Source: Phoronis australis (lineage: Eukaryota > Phoronida > Phoronidae). Taken from it: a stretch of DNA of 64,000 nucleotides. Location: NCBI GenBank assembly GCA_002633005.1, contig NMRA01000183.1:373553-437552 (forward strand), given 5' to 3'. The translations under genes and the position numbers were made by a program. Shown one piece after another: positions 41,901 through 57,700 of the stretch. How positions within the stretch are numbered: position 1 is the first letter of the stretch; each line of letters starts with the position of its first letter. The notes under the pieces were generated by a model, which saw only the letters and a list, made by a program, of their open reading frames with translations, had not been told where the DNA came from and searched no databases.

Positions 41901-44900
41901 GTCCGTTGTCAGCATCATAAAAATACACTCGCTAAAGTTAGTAAAGATCCTGCAAACTGTTTGGAGGATACAGCTATGCGTGGGCGCAAAAAACTGTTAC
42001 TAGGAGGCGCCACAGTAGTCGAAAACGTCGGAAAATCATCGCCAGCCATCCTCTTCATAGTGAGAACATACTTGCCAATTTTCACAATCATCCTACGAGC
42101 GGTTTGGTTGATAGAGGGTGAGCACGAAAAAACAGAATGGAAAACTATGAAAATGACCACTAGGTGACGCAAATTACTTCGAATTCATCCGAAAACTGGG
42201 GGATACTGTCAGCTCACTTTTGTGGCTATATTCCACAGCTCGTGTACTACAACGAATTTCCAACTAAACACCAACAAAATATTGATGACAATTATAACCT
42301 TATTAACTGTTCTGTGCGTTTAGGCAAAGGAATACTTTTCTGAATCAAGGACTTCTATATAGATGTACATTTTGAAATGTATACCAATATGTCAATAATT
42401 AGGCCACGAGACAATGTCTTTAGTAAACTTTACCAGATAGTACATTCGCAGCAGATTTAATATAGAATGACCGTTGACAAAATTTTATCGTTGGTCAACA
42501 CCAAATTGAGAAGCTTTCATGAGAGCCACCACATAACCACAAACAGTTGCTCTGTTAATCCACTGGTAAATCCTCATCGATGTGAAGCAATTTTGGAAAC
42601 GCTTTACACAATGTGTTACGTGCCAATTATTCACCTTTAGCGAAATCGTGTGGTCCCACTCTTTGAAGCCAAAACAACACCAATGTCCCGTTTTTTGACA
42701 AAAGTACAATATGTGCACATTTTCATTTCCTCCTTGCATTATACTTGGTCCAATGTCCCTCTTTTATCATTTTGGATTATTCATGGCCACTCTGCTAACC
42801 GAATCTGGGGAGAAACCGCTAACCGGTGACAAAGAGAGTGGCAAAATGTGAACGTGTTTTAACTTAGACAGTTAAGTTTGCGGCTCGTTAGCTAACTATG
42901 CAAACTATCAAATGATAAGGTGGCATTAGTTGAAGTTTGTAAAACACGTTCGGGATCATTGTTATAAAAGGTTGATATAATGCTTTTCTGAATACTGGAA
43001 ATATATGCATTTGTATGCAAACCACATTGAAAAATACAGCGATTTGTGAATATGAAAAATCTAGCAATTGTAAGTACATGACATCTGTACCTTCACACTG
43101 GAACTTAAAGTAGACGTAACCGGGGTTACACTTGCACGCTCCCTTGACGGCATCACACACCGAATTCACTGGACATTTAGTTCCACCGGATGCACAAGGA
43201 ACATCAGTCTTAGCTTTAAAAGAAGAAACGATCATGTTACTGTTTTGTCTCAAAACGAGCTAACATGACTGCGCAGGTTCTGAGGCGTTATAGGCTTTTC
43301 TACATTTTGGGATGTTCAGGTAAATGCCAGTGGCTTTACCACTATAATGAATAGTGAAGGCGTTCTAATGGAAGAATATGTGGCCCCTTGGTCACTGCCT
43401 GCAGTAGGATGAAACATTAAATTCATCGAGCTTGAATAAACCTATTGGCAATAGTAATTAAGCTAGACTGCGTTCAATCTTATTCAAATTTAGCTATAGA
43501 GTTCTTGGGCCTGTCTTATTAAAAGTCCCTCTTAAGTCTGCATCATTTTCTTACAGCATGGCATATTCTTTTACATTAACTCACCACATTAGGGATGCTG
43601 AAAGACGAACTAAGACTTAAACTAAAATTTGGTTTGAAGCTCCACAGAACACTTTCTGTAGTTAGTAACTAAATTTCACTTGAGCCAAAGGTGAAATCTC
43701 GAACTACATACACATAACTGTTTGTTACTGAGATAAGTCTAAACAAATTAGTTCCAGACAGTGATACATTCCTAATTTCTTAACAAGAACTACGCGGAGC
43801 GTAGAAATTTGCCCATGACAGCACCAAAAAATGTGCTTCAACGAGCCATTAGATGGCCCGAAATATTTGGAAAGGTGTTCAAATTGGAAAAGTGGCGTCA
43901 GCTCTCTATCAAAACTATTTCCAAAAATTTTGTGATAATAAGTCAAGAAATCCCAAAGATACAGAGGCAGACATCAAAAGATAAAATTGACACAAGAGGC
44001 ACAGATAAAGTTCGATTGTCATCTGATACCGTCTCCAAATTTCGCAAAAATTCTCCAAAGGGTTAAGGAGATACAGCCATAGACGTAAAGAAAACAAAAT
44101 TGCACCCGAGGCATGCCAGAGTAATCAAAACTGTCCAAAAACGAACGCCAGCTTTAGTCTTTGGATCAGGAACATTACCTGCTTATCTTCATAATGATCT
44201 TTTGAATGGTTTGGAAGATAGAGAGGCAGACATCAAAACGAATGCAACAATTCTAAAGGACCACCAGGTGGCGCATAGTACAACAAATGTGTCTGAAAAT
44301 GGGTAGGCATTGAGGTCTACTTAAAACAAGCCTATTCTCCAAATTTCATGATGCAGAAAAAACATTAATGGTCACAATTGGAGTACCTCAAATCCGTCCT
44401 GAAATTGGATGGCATCGCCGTTTACCTAATAAACACCTATGTCATAAAAATCCATCAAGGAACTCCAAAGAGGCAAATGTAACAAATAAATTGCCACTTA
44501 GGGTTATAGCAGTATTCAGATAGACCTGAAGTTCGTCGTCATCTGCCAAACTTTTAAAGTTCCTGCAAGAGGTTTAGGATATACAGCAACAGACGCCGGA
44601 AACCGGACGTCCAGACAAAGATGACGGTAATAGGCATCTATATAAACATATGTGGGCGCATAAAAATAGCTACACGTTTTTCAGCAATTGACCTATCGCA
44701 AGCTCCGACCTCTTGCAAAAATTCAAAAAGCACCCCACAAAGAAACAAGACGTCAGAGGCAGCAATAAAGAGTATTACACGTCCACTTGGACCTGAAAAA
44801 TGTCAAGGCCACTGATGTGATGTGTTCATGTATCGCCGTGCATTCCCCTTAAAGTTGCAATTATCTGCACGATGCCATAGACTTCAGGATATTTTGAACA

Positions 44901-47900
44901 AAAATTCACTACTATTTTTAATCTATCGTCTGCCAAATTCCAACAAATTTAAAGTAAATTTACAAGATGGGAATCCGCGAGTAAAGTAGGCCAGGTCGGG
45001 TCGATAACAAGGTTTGTGCTTTGTTAATATTCCAGCCGAATAATTTGGTTAAAAGACACATGTCCATAGCTCAGGTACACACTCATCTTGTCCTAGGCAA
45101 GCAGTTAGCTGTGGTTAGTCAAGGGCTGTATCCAAGTCAAATTAATGCACGGAATTGGCAGTAAGACATTTAAGTTAGGCCTACCTTCTATGAACTTCAA
45201 TTTTTTGAAATTTCATTGGGTAAAGGTAGCTTTTGGTTAATGTTGAACATAGCATGATCACTAAATTACAACATTCTCCTATTGAGTCCAACTTGTTTGA
45301 TAGTATAGCCCAACAAGTTGGAAAAATGACCCCTGTAGCCAATATTTTACACGGCTGATTAAGTCCATTCTGGCATCTATGGTTGGAGGGTCAGCTCTTT
45401 TTTGTTCGATTATTGCTCTAATCTCGGATAAGATCATATCTAGCATGACTGGGCTGTGCTGATAAAAATAAAAGTTAAGTTGTATAGTGTCTGAACATAA
45501 ACCAATTCCTCGTCAAATGCTGATCATGCTTTGTTTTGGAATTATCAAAATCGCCCAACTACAACCGAAATTATGACAGTCTAATATCCAAATGTACCAC
45601 TGCGCACAGGGTTTGAATGTGTTCACATGTGGCCTGGTAGATAACTGGCCATCATGTTGTCATACCACACAAAAGACTGTGTTGGACAGTTAACAAAGAA
45701 GCTAGATGTTACAGTATCACAAAGTCACAACTGTTCTGTGTCTGGTAAAATCACAGAACAGGAAAAAGTCCTAATTTGAGGTGAAGTATGGTTACAAAAG
45801 ATGACAAGTCTGGTGTATTAGCAAAAATGGCTATTTTAAGAACAAAAAAATACTCAAATTCATTTAAGCCTTCATAAATCTATACATTTTGTTTAATCAA
45901 CTAAAAAATACTCTTTCTAACTCTGCAGGCGACGTGTAAACTAGCGTTTCTCAACAAAAAGTAAGTTAAGTGTTTTTTCTCGTGACAATAGATCAAGCAA
46001 GGCTTTGAATTCAGTAATCCAATGCCCTCCTGAGCCGATCGAACAGGTCGAATTTTGGAAACAAGTTCAGTTGAACATGCACTTGTGTAAGAATAACAAC
46101 AAATTTCCTTACTTTATCTCTGAAACAAACTTGTGGCCATTCAGACGAAATACATGGAAAATCTAATACAAATGTCCTTAAAAACAATTTCCGGGGACTG
46201 CCGCTAGTGCTGGGTTCAGCAGATGCCGAGACAAAGGCATTCAGACGATTGAAACTCCGGAGACAAAATCATGCACTTTAGCCACCAAAGGCAAAGGTAC
46301 GTATCTTGGACCAAATACATTTGCGTTTAGCGTTCGAGTAGTCAAGCAACATTGCCGAGTTCAGGTGCTCATTGTGTGGCCGTTCACACAATTTGATCCA
46401 GTATTTAGACCTTTCGACATCATTTCTCGGCATTTGGCCTTACGCACCCTTGTTGTGAAATTAGTAACCTGGCGGCCTGATCAGCCTGTCATCATCAGTT
46501 TGACAGTGGCAAGCCAATTTTTACAAATTCCAGCTCCCTCATTGTCTGCTCTCACCTGATAAGGTCATGTAATACAGTATTTATGTTGTAAACTGGGTGT
46601 CTGCACAATAACCTATATTTAAAAATAATATTTGCAAACTACTTTCCACAAATGTCGTGAAGCAGATGTGTTTTCTATGAAATACTTTCACTAAAAAGCT
46701 TAAAATGGAGAAAAGCGCTTGACTTTCAGAGAACTTTTGTGGCCACTTCGCCAATGAGGGGGCTTCTTCCAGGCCCCCTGGGTGCGCGCATGCTACAGAT
46801 TAAACTTAAGTTTCACACGACAACGTGTTATTTGTCTGTTAAAATGGCGTACTGGAAACGCAGAAGGTGAGGCACGAACGCCGAGTTCTGATTTGTCAGT
46901 TAAGCCGTCAGTCAAAATCCTGACGATAGGTCAATTGTGAAGTGGAAGCGTAACACCAAGCATGATGAGCTTGTGTTGGCTTACGAAGGAAATATATTGT
47001 TCATCAACGAAAAAACTGTCATTATATAGTTGACTTACCAGTACAAACGTTATTGAATCTTATATAGCCGGGCCTGCATTCACATTTTTTATTGTTAGGG
47101 TTGCATAGTTCGTAATTGCCCAGGCATAAGGTTCCGCCAAACTTGCATTCAACTTTTGTGATCTCTGTAAATGAAGTGGTTCCACAGTTAATGACGTACT
47201 AATCATGACATGGTGAATCATTTCTCTTCTTCAGCAGCACAAGGCAATCAACAGTACTTGCAGATTTGAGATGTCTTCAACGGGATAGATTCACAATCAT
47301 GGAAAGGAAATGCTCCCGTAAGTTATAGTTACAACATGCCAGTATGTGTGTTTTTGTCTCTTTTTGGTTGTGCCGGCACATTGGCCTCCTTGACTAGAAA
47401 ACAACATATGATCATAGCTATTGCACATGAAATAGAGATTGCCACCGTATCTAGGAAAACTAAGCAAAGTACAACATACAGTATATACATGAATGTTCAT
47501 AACAGCAGAATCTGAAAGCTAGTGTTGAACTATTCCCTATTCAACGATTATATGTAATCAAACATTAACAAAAAACAAAACTTCCACTAGGAGGCGCCAC
47601 AGTAGTCGAAGTAATTGGAATATCATCGTAAACCGTCCTCTTCACACTAAAAACATATATACCAATTTTCACAATCATCCTTCGAGTGGTTTGGTTGATG
47701 TTAAAAGCAGAATCAAAACAGTAAAAATAGAAATACCTCAAATACGTCCGAAAACAGAATGATAGCACCATATCATTAATTCATGCCCGTGTGATAAATT
47801 TTGTGAAAATCCGTTGAGGACCTATGAAGATACAGAGGTAAACGTAAAAGACTAAAACCGCCACTGGGGGGCACACCGATCGTCAAATCTACCCAAATTT

Positions 47901-50900
47901 CTTTGTCATACGTCATCATCTGTATAGAAACACATCTGTCAAAGCTCATCACGATCCTAAGAGGGGTTTAGATGATACAGCTGTGGACGTCTGGGCAGAG
48001 ATATACGGGGCGCATACAAAGGAAACGTCACAAGAATTAACGGCCATTTCAACAGTTCACTAGGTTAGAGTAAAAAAGTTATAAAAGTACTGTACACGAG
48101 TCTCGAGAATTAAATTCAGCACACACTAATAAGTTAAAAGCAATTTGTCTAAATAAAAAACATCACACTGGCGATTTAAGATAAATCCTTACAAGGGCTT
48201 TCAATACAGGAACTTAACAATGAAGGACCTTTCAAACAATTGGATAAGTCGTGTTAGCATTGCACTAGTTCTTTGTACAACACTTCATCAACCAAATGTA
48301 TGCGTGTTTTTTTAATTAACCACCAATGTTCAACTTCGTGTCGCGTCAACTCGTAATAAGCTAGGGAGACAAAATATACAAGCACAAAGGTTTTAAATAG
48401 TTCCACCAAATTTCATTTGCAAGAAGTCTCAAAGACACGCGTTTAAGGACGGTTCAAAGAAACACGTACAAAAACCTTTTTTGCACATTCGATTCATAGC
48501 CTGGAGCAAATTCTGGTAACAACACTTACATGTATGTCGGATGCAAGAATTCCACAGGAGCAAAGCAACTTACCCTGGCACGAGCCTTGATGGAACAGGT
48601 ATCCTGAGTTACAATTACATTTTTTACTTGCTGTATCGCAGACAGAGTTATCCGGGCACTTTGTTCCGCCATGCTGACATGGAACTTTACCTGGCTCTGA
48701 ATAAAACATGTCAGATAACCGTGAATCACAAACTAAAGAAATATTATGCAATAAAGCTTTCCTTAATGACGACTGCTGTCAAAATGATAATGTCCAAATA
48801 TTTTCAGTTTTTGTGTATTCGAATGTTAGTCTGGCTAGAAAAAATAGAGCAAATCATGACATTTGACAGAGCACTTCATGCGCCTAGAACCTGCTGGATC
48901 ATTAAGCAAATTGCGAAAAGGAGACATTTCTTCAGCACAATCCAGAGTTTATATTTTTATTAATGTTCGTTTGATTCCCCACGAAACGAGAATATTCAGA
49001 GTATCTAGGTGAAATTTCTCGTTTGTTTATACCGGACCCAGTGGCGCAAGAAAGACAACAGGCACCTAGGAAAAGAAGTGGTTCTGATGTAAAATTAACA
49101 ATAGCAATTATTAACCGAACTACGTTGTCATTTTTTTCAGAGGTTAAAATCGATCTGCCAACATTACCGCCTTTGCAGTTTTTCTAAAAAAATCACCTCT
49201 TTAGACTTTCAAACAATGGAACAAACGCGAACTGCAATAGATTTGAGCTCAGTTTAGACGTGAATGTGCTTGGTGGCTTAAGCAAGACGCATAATTAGGT
49301 AATTTTTTCCTCCATATGCCTTGGGTAATCCTGCAATATTTTGTGTTCGATAATATACATTGTGTTTAGATCATAACACAGGGGAAATGGAGAGCAGACG
49401 ATTAAAACTAAATTAATTATACCAGAGTCAAAAACTAAAATGACAGTGATCAAAACAAACACGATATGGGGTAAAACGTTCGGTGAGCATACAGGTCCAA
49501 CAGTGACTTTATGTGTTGAAAGGCATGTAGTCGTAGCGTGTTGATGTAGCACTCCAAAAATATTCAAATCACGCAAAGGCAGAGTATGCTGAAGTCATCC
49601 TGAAGGTACTCCATCTTGCCCTGATCAATTTTAGGCCCTATGGATCTCCAATAGCTACATGCTCTTACGTGCTTAGGAAATAGCCTTCCCTCTGCTTGTT
49701 CGCTAACTACATTTTGACAGCGTTTTACGTGTACCGTAAGCACGGCAACAATTTGTGTCAAAGGGTTTCCGGGCGACATTTGTCAAGTTTTGAATAATTT
49801 GGTGTTATTTAACCCCATCCTGAGTCAAACTGGAAAATTTTGATGTTTCTTTACCTCTCTAGCACAATGTAGGGAACTAATAAAACCCTGACAATTATTC
49901 ATGTGTAGAAAAGTTGGCACAGAGGCAATAAACTTAAAATTGATGCTGTATGTCAAATGTGATGTGGCCAACAGGTGGCGTGCACACCAGCCTTAATGAT
50001 GTCAAGCATTGAAGATATATATGGAAATGAAAGTGTTTATCCAAATTCAGTAAACTATATTCTATTTTGGACATTTTTAGAAACCGAATATCTAGGTTAG
50101 CAGAAAGAAAATTCAACGAGGTTGTTACTGCAGACGCAATCATTCATATTGCCTGTGTATGTTAAGTATTGTTTCATGTTGTACTCATTTTCAAGTACCC
50201 CCCAGATTGTGAACTTGTCACGTGGTACTGACATTTAAAAGCGTTTTACCCGCCTGTTCCATTCATTTGTATTTCGTATCTGTGTGCAGTGTATGCATGT
50301 CATTGGTTTCGTTATCGAGATTGCAGGGTTTTCATGATGTACGTATTGTTCTTTTGCTTGTTGTTATATTCTGGTTTGTGCAATGCATTCTCTCGTGTCC
50401 TGCGTAGTTTCAGTAATTTCGCTTTATTTACTTCACCGTATTTCGTCCTTTGTGGTTCGTGTCGAGGGTTTGGGCGTTGTTCGCTGCGACCTTGAGATTG
50501 CAATTCACAAACCAGTCTGTTTCTAGCTCATATTATTGTAAAAGTTTAGCGCCACTTGATATCTAGTTTGCGTCACGGTCTCACGGCAGAATTGTGTATG
50601 AATTAGGTTCGTTTTTGTATATAGTATTTTCATATAAGATTCAGTTTATCTGATGTAGCTATTTCGTTACTTGTATATTTTTTTCGTTGATGTAACTAAC
50701 GGTTTTTGTACATATTGTCAATGCCTGTGCTTGTATTATATTTCGTAGTAGTGACTCGGGGATTTGTTTATTTCAGTTTACGGGTTTGTCTATGTACTGA
50801 CGGCACTCGAATAAAAGAATTAGGCTGTACGTAGAATCACCTGTGTATCTCTCGATTGTTCGCTGACACTGCGCCAGAACAGAGGTGACATTCCTAGAGT

Positions 50901-53900
50901 TTTTACGTTTGTCACAAGAAAGGTTCATATTATGAACCGCAACAAGATTTTACTAACTCGGTGACATAACATACCCGGAAACTTTTTGTACCCATATTAA
51001 AATGTGAACTTTTAACGTCTAGTTCTGTCTACTAATTTGTATTGACCTGCACGTGTAATAAATGTTCAAGTAAACTAAAGATCTGTTTTAATCGGTGTCT
51101 ACAATAATCAAACTTAAAAAAGGGTTTGGAATAAATTTCAACCGGAAGTTACAATGAGCTCTGTAAACGAATTAATAATCTTTAAAATCTTGTGGATATG
51201 TCAAATTGGGATTTCATTATGCTTTGAGCAACAGGGTAGCCTTATGACTTCATGTATATGATACTAGCATCAGGCTTAACTCATCTGTCATAACGTCAAC
51301 TCAAACTGTCCACTCATTGCATGGTTACTTCTTTGATGCATCAATGCATTAATCACGGCAAAGTTACGTCGAAGAGGTCATGCATAATTGTCGCATGTAA
51401 TTTATCTGCTAGCTGTCTGGGTGCCTTGATTCTTACAAACGTCAGTTTTCAGTTTAGTGCTGCATCGTAACGTACAACTGCACGGTGATGTGTATGCTGA
51501 AGGCCCAAAGAATCTGGCAAATTTTATTCAAAGTTTCAAAAAACACGTTGAAAATGTTCAAGGTCCAATTGAATCGTGAAAAGTTCTTTTTACACCAGAT
51601 ATACACATATATAGCGGGCTGCAACAAATTCCGGTCGGAAACTTTATCTCACACGCGTTGAATAAGTTGAGTGCAATACGGCCATGTGATGTTGTTTGTA
51701 TTGTACTCCCGGGACTACTAACACAGTGCCCTCTTACATGGCAAGTTCAAAAGGTAGGTCAACGACAACTCGACGTCGTTAACCGGTTTTATAATAAAAC
51801 TTTCTCAAACTTAATGTTGTCCGACGTAATAATATTGCAGGCATATAAATAACACTCGACATGCAATATGACACTTCTGTCATGCATTTATTTGCTAAAT
51901 ATCATATCGTCTGCAATTGAAGCGCCGATTCCTCAGTAACTACAATGTTAAACATTGTTGTTTTTAGTTATTTTCAAGAAATGTTAGAAGTTCAATTACC
52001 GTTCTTTTCAACTTATTTGTTATCTCTATTCAAGTAATAACGTGTTATATTTGAAAATTTTTCTTTTACTGGAGAAAACGTGCAACATAACACGCAAGTG
52101 CATACATAAATGTATTAGTTAATAAATTAAAGGGTATTGGGATAAATACAATTCAGTCTCAGTCGATGCGCAGAATAATGTCTCGTGGGATATTACGCAA
52201 CCTCGGTACGTTTTCTTTATTTATTCTCGAAGCCAACATTTTTCTCAGGCGTATTTATTGGAAAGAAACTTACCCTGGCATGTGTTTTGGTAGAGCACGC
52301 GTCCTCCGTGACATTTACACGCTTTTTTCGATGCTTCGCATACTGAGTTCGGTGGACATTTCGTTCCTCCAAACTTGCACGGAACTTTCACTGTCTCTGC
52401 ATAGAATATTTTCACAAATATGAGTTGCCATTGAAAAAGCTGATACAACCAAATTTGTTCCAACTTTAAACTAACAAAGAAAACCTGGATAATAAAATGA
52501 GACATACGAAGTTACTCAACGGGCATTTTAGTGACCAGTAGTAGCAGTAGTCATCCTGTATGGTTCATTTCCTTTCTTCAGCCAGTAATGGTTCCCATCA
52601 TGAACTCGCAAAATCAGTTCTACACCATCCGATAAACTGCCGCATAAGGATTTATTGGTTAGTATTTCTTTGAGGTATAATTTGCAGTAGCTCCAAACTC
52701 AGTGACTTCTTGTCAACTGGACCATTGGTAGAGTTTCCTAAGGGCGCCTATGCGGGAACTAGTGAAGTGATGTCGACTACATGGGCTATTCATGAGACTG
52801 ACCGGGACTCCACAATGGCTTCTTTGACACAACCATTCTGGCTCTTATTAAAAGATCAGAGATCCCACTTTTTCATTTTGAGATCTTGGTAATATCAGTT
52901 GAACATGTTCATGTATGCTAACGGCAAATGTGGAACGAGGATCTCCTGGTATACCGTAATGTGAAAGGGTTTTAACTAAGCTTGAGGCCCAATGTACAAT
53001 ATTTTGCAAATTTAATCACGAAGCAAGTATCGGGTGAAGTTCCTAAATCCTAGGATCATTGTTGAAAGCAAAATTTTTCCTTTAACAGGTAGATGACTTG
53101 CCTTTTTAGATGCGCGAAATATATGTACATAGCACACACTTTACATATAAAGACGTGTAATCACAATAATCTAAACATTACTTGCTTTACCTTCACACTC
53201 GTTGTTGTACATGATGTAACCGGTGCTGCATTTACACTCTTTTGCGGTGACATCACACACTGCATTCGTAGGACATTTAGTTCCACCGGACTTACAAGGA
53301 ATGCCAGTCTTGGCTTTAAAAGAAGAAACAACGTTACTATAATGACTCAAAATGACCTAACAGCAATGTTTTTTTCAAACATTAATACAGTCATATTCAT
53401 GGGCGGCGCACCATAGCGGGCTGGGGGCTAAAGGCCCCCACTTTTTCAGTACTGTGCCGCCCGTGATAGTCACAAGAAAAGCTGTAAAACTAAACTGGGG
53501 TGATTAAAAACAGTAAGTTGATATTGTCTGCTTTCCCAGTTAGTATCAGTCAGCCTGAGCAATAAAATATATCCAGTCTTATCTGAACATAAGAACTACA
53601 CTCGTCCATTGACAAAAATCTCAGATTGATCATAATATTAAAATATTACGGCTTTAGTACATTGAAACATTGCAAATTGCAATGCGTGTGGGTTGTGGGA
53701 GTCCCGACGCCAAAGACTATTTTTACTTAACCTGGATTTAGTGGACATGTTTTTTCTTTACTGTTTTATGTAGTCTAGGCATAGGTATCCATGATTTAGG
53801 AAGGTGATCGTTCACAACCCTTAGGCATTTTTAAATATTCAAATTAAAGCAGCCGTTATGTAAAATCATTTTATGCTTATAATTTCCTTAATAAACGTTT

Positions 53901-54728
53901 CTAGTAACACTGTTCAGCTAAAGCTAAAAAGTGATCAACTTTTTTCAAACTTAGTTCAATATTACGGGTTTACTTCATTCAACATTTCTCGTGTGTAACT
54001 TGACTACATTAGCAAGACGGCAGACTCATTTATTGCAGATGCGTAATACAAGTTGTGATCTCCTGCTTACAGTGTATTAGACACCCGAGCAGAACGGTCA
54101 ATTGGTTTAAGGTACAACTGTGCTTCTATATTCGTATGTCAAAAAGGCTGCTCGAAAAGGAACGTGGTGTTTAATGTTTTAAAGGTCTTATCCCATCTTA
54201 CTTATGTGCTAAGTTTAAGATGACTACTAATCGCTACAGTACTAGGTCCTCATCATCATCTGATTTCAATCTTCCTAAACGCAGAAGCGAGACTGGGAAA
54301 AATTCATTTTCCTACAGCGGGCCCTTTTTATGGAATTCTCTCCCTGCACATGCCAAATCTACATCATCCTTTCTAACCTTTAAAAGAATTATAAGAAATA
54401 GGTTTAACTCCATGTAGTGTCTAAGAATTGCATGTTTATTCATTTGTTATTCATATAATGTCTTACTTTTATTAATTATTTATTGTCTGTTTTAATTTTT
54501 TTATATTTATATTTATAATTTTTTATTTTTTAGTTAATTATCTTGTCTTAATTTCTTTATCTTTTATTTATCATATTTTGTTTTTTTATTTTGCTTCATC
54601 AGTCTTTCCATGTTAATTCCTTATTCATTGCTTATTACTTAAATTTGTCTTTCATTTTGTAATTCTGTTTTTGTCTTACTATCTGCAAAGCAGTGTGAAC
54701 TGATGGGGCTACCCTCATTGTAAATATT

Positions 54729-54777
<49 letters not shown>

Positions 54778-57700
54778 GTGTTATTGAAATCACTGAGCAA
54801 CAATTCAACAAATATTTGTTTCAGGAAATTCATGAAAAACGAGAGAAATTAAAGAAAATGATTTTGAAATGTTGTAAATATGTATGCAGTGGCAAGTGAG
54901 CCAAGTGTTGCGCAAATGCGAGAACCTGGCAACATCTTTGAACACACATGATATCGCGAGACATCACAATTTTATACAAGCCAAGCATTAGCTTTCTGAA
55001 AAATTCTCGCGTCTAAGTAACGCAAGCCAGGTGGAATTGAATGCGTGTGTATCCAACTGAATGTATTCATTTTGAGTATCACTAGAAAAGAACTCCGGTT
55101 TTGCTTTGTTAGTAATTCGATTAAGCTAGTCTACCTAAATAATTTTACTGACAACCAATCGCATGCAGGTTTACATGGCAATAGTTACCAAGAGGTAAAG
55201 TTTTCCAACCCTATAATTCAATGTTGAAAACGATAACCAGCGCAAGGTTATTCAAAATTCTTATACATTAGATTCACTTAACACACCAGCAATCTTTTAA
55301 GCTAATCGAACAATAGTTACACGTAGAAAGGCCATAAGCAATGGCATGCAAGTTTAGAGAAAAGTATCAAATTAGGTGACCATTAAAATTGACAACACTT
55401 GTTCAAAGTCATATAAATTCAACAAATACTCCTAATACGTTTTTACTGTTGACGTATGCAAGAAATATTTGGCATCACCAATGCGCATCCCATGGGTACA
55501 TTTATGTTGCATGAGTTATGAAAGTTGATGGCCGCCATGAACAATTCGGTAAACCTTGCCCTTTATGCCTTCAGACAAGTGCAAACATCTCCGCACCACA
55601 TGACCAGTCGTCACCAGATGCAAAGACTGTTTCACCCGCCAGCCACCTTACAGTCACCAAACATCAGGTCTGCTCAGAATAGCTCAGCAATTGGACATTT
55701 TAAGAGAAATACCAAGCCACGGGGTTAATCATTTTGCTCGAAATCGAACTCAAGAAAAGTGTCCATTGTTCTATACTCGAGTACATAATGACTTGCATGA
55801 ACAACTTTGTATTACCAGTGTTCATTTGATGACCCCAGCATTAAGGTCACAACCTCGAGTCAAAGACAAAATACATGGCTAACACCAACACAACAAAAAT
55901 GGTCGGTTTCGCATGATAGTCAGGTTCACTATGTCCAAATTTTGACATTCGATGGAATTTTTGGGGGAAAGTGGAAACTATACATTTTTGGAAACCTCAT
56001 GGAATGACAAATTTAAAAATAACTGATTCCATTTTTTCGGTGGCCATCTTGGCGGCCATTTTGGATTTAAAGAAATGGCGCCGGTAAAATAGATTTTGCC
56101 CAATATATCCGCCCTTGGGTAACTGCGAATGTTTGTATGGCTTCACCTGCAGTTCTGAGGTCAATGAATTGGAAATTTTAATTTTATTGGCGGTCATCTT
56201 GGCGGCCGTCTTGAAATTTAAAAATGGTGCCCATAAAATGCATTTTGCTTAGTATCTCTGCTGTTGGGTCACTTAGAATTTTAGTTTTAATGGCTGCACC
56301 CACATTTTGTGGGGTAAGAAATTGAAAAACACTGTTTCTAAAATGATACATACATGTATAATCTAAATGATTTTAATAGCAGCTACGAACCCCTAGAATA
56401 TTTAAAAAATCACAGAAAAGCAGATTAACCTTTATTTGCAGTGTATATCTATATCTTTTTGAAAAGACATTTTAAACATATCATTTGAAGATTTCAACAT
56501 TGTTTCCACTGTTCACTTTGGAATCCAGTTCTCCTCTACTCAATGGAATTGCATTTTGCCTTTGACAGTCGGATGGCAGATGAGTTTGGCAGTAACCAGG
56601 CTGAGGATCAATGACGAGAACAACAGGAGTTGTAGCCTGTTGGTCAAATCGACCAGAAATATGCAATCAGCCACTATGAATTCACCCTAACATCAAGAGC
56701 AATCTTTGCTGCCAGTGGGGCTGTGCTGTCATGCACAGAAAAATCGAATCGAATACACCTTCTGCAGAAAAAAATCCGAAGCAGACGTCTTAGCACAGGA
56801 CAGCCAATCAAGCTGCAAACTCACCACATGGTATAGACACAAATAGCATCACAAAGTTGAGACGGTACCTCTTCTGTAAACATATGGCACGTGCTGAGTT
56901 TTGTATTCGAGCCATAGTGTGGGGCCAGGTTGTCATTGCTCGACAGGAGTTCCTTGACCGATTGCAGAATAAATTTACAAGGACAGAGATGGCCAGCTGA
57001 AACCCTCACAACTGAGGAGCTTCCGGGGCCAGATACTATCATTGACATGGTTAGATGCCAGTGCAAAAGCAATTCCTCTTCCCAAAGATCCTCCTGCCGA
57101 TGAAAGGATCTATGTTACACTGATCTATCTATGTCAGTGTAGTGCAGAATGTCTGAATGGTGATGATGTTGTGATTCCTGGTGACAGTGATGGTAACAGT
57201 AATGATCTATACACTGATTTCAAAATTTTGGAAGACTATTGACACTACAAAAACATACTTTCGTGTTCTTCAAGCGTAAATAAGTTACTTAGGTACTGGT
57301 TTAGTTTTAAATGTCTTGAAGGAAACATGCTCCGAACGAAATATAGAAGAAAGTAAGATAGTGATCATGTGTTGGATTACATGAAGAATGCATTTAGAAA
57401 ATGTGGCTGCTAATAAATGGGGTTTTGATCATGTTTCTCATTTAATAAGTTGTATTTTCAGATTTCTTGACAACAAAAATGTGGATGCAGCCATTAAAAC
57501 TAACATTCTAAGTGACCCAAGACCAAAGATACTGAGGATAATGTATTTTATTAGCGCCATTTTTAAAAATCCTAGATGGCCGGCAAGATGGCCGCCAATA
57601 AAACTAAAATTTCTAATTCCTTGACCTGAGAAATGCAGGTGTAGCCATAAAAACCAACATTCTAAGTGACTCAAAAGCGGAGATATTGAGCAAAATCCAT

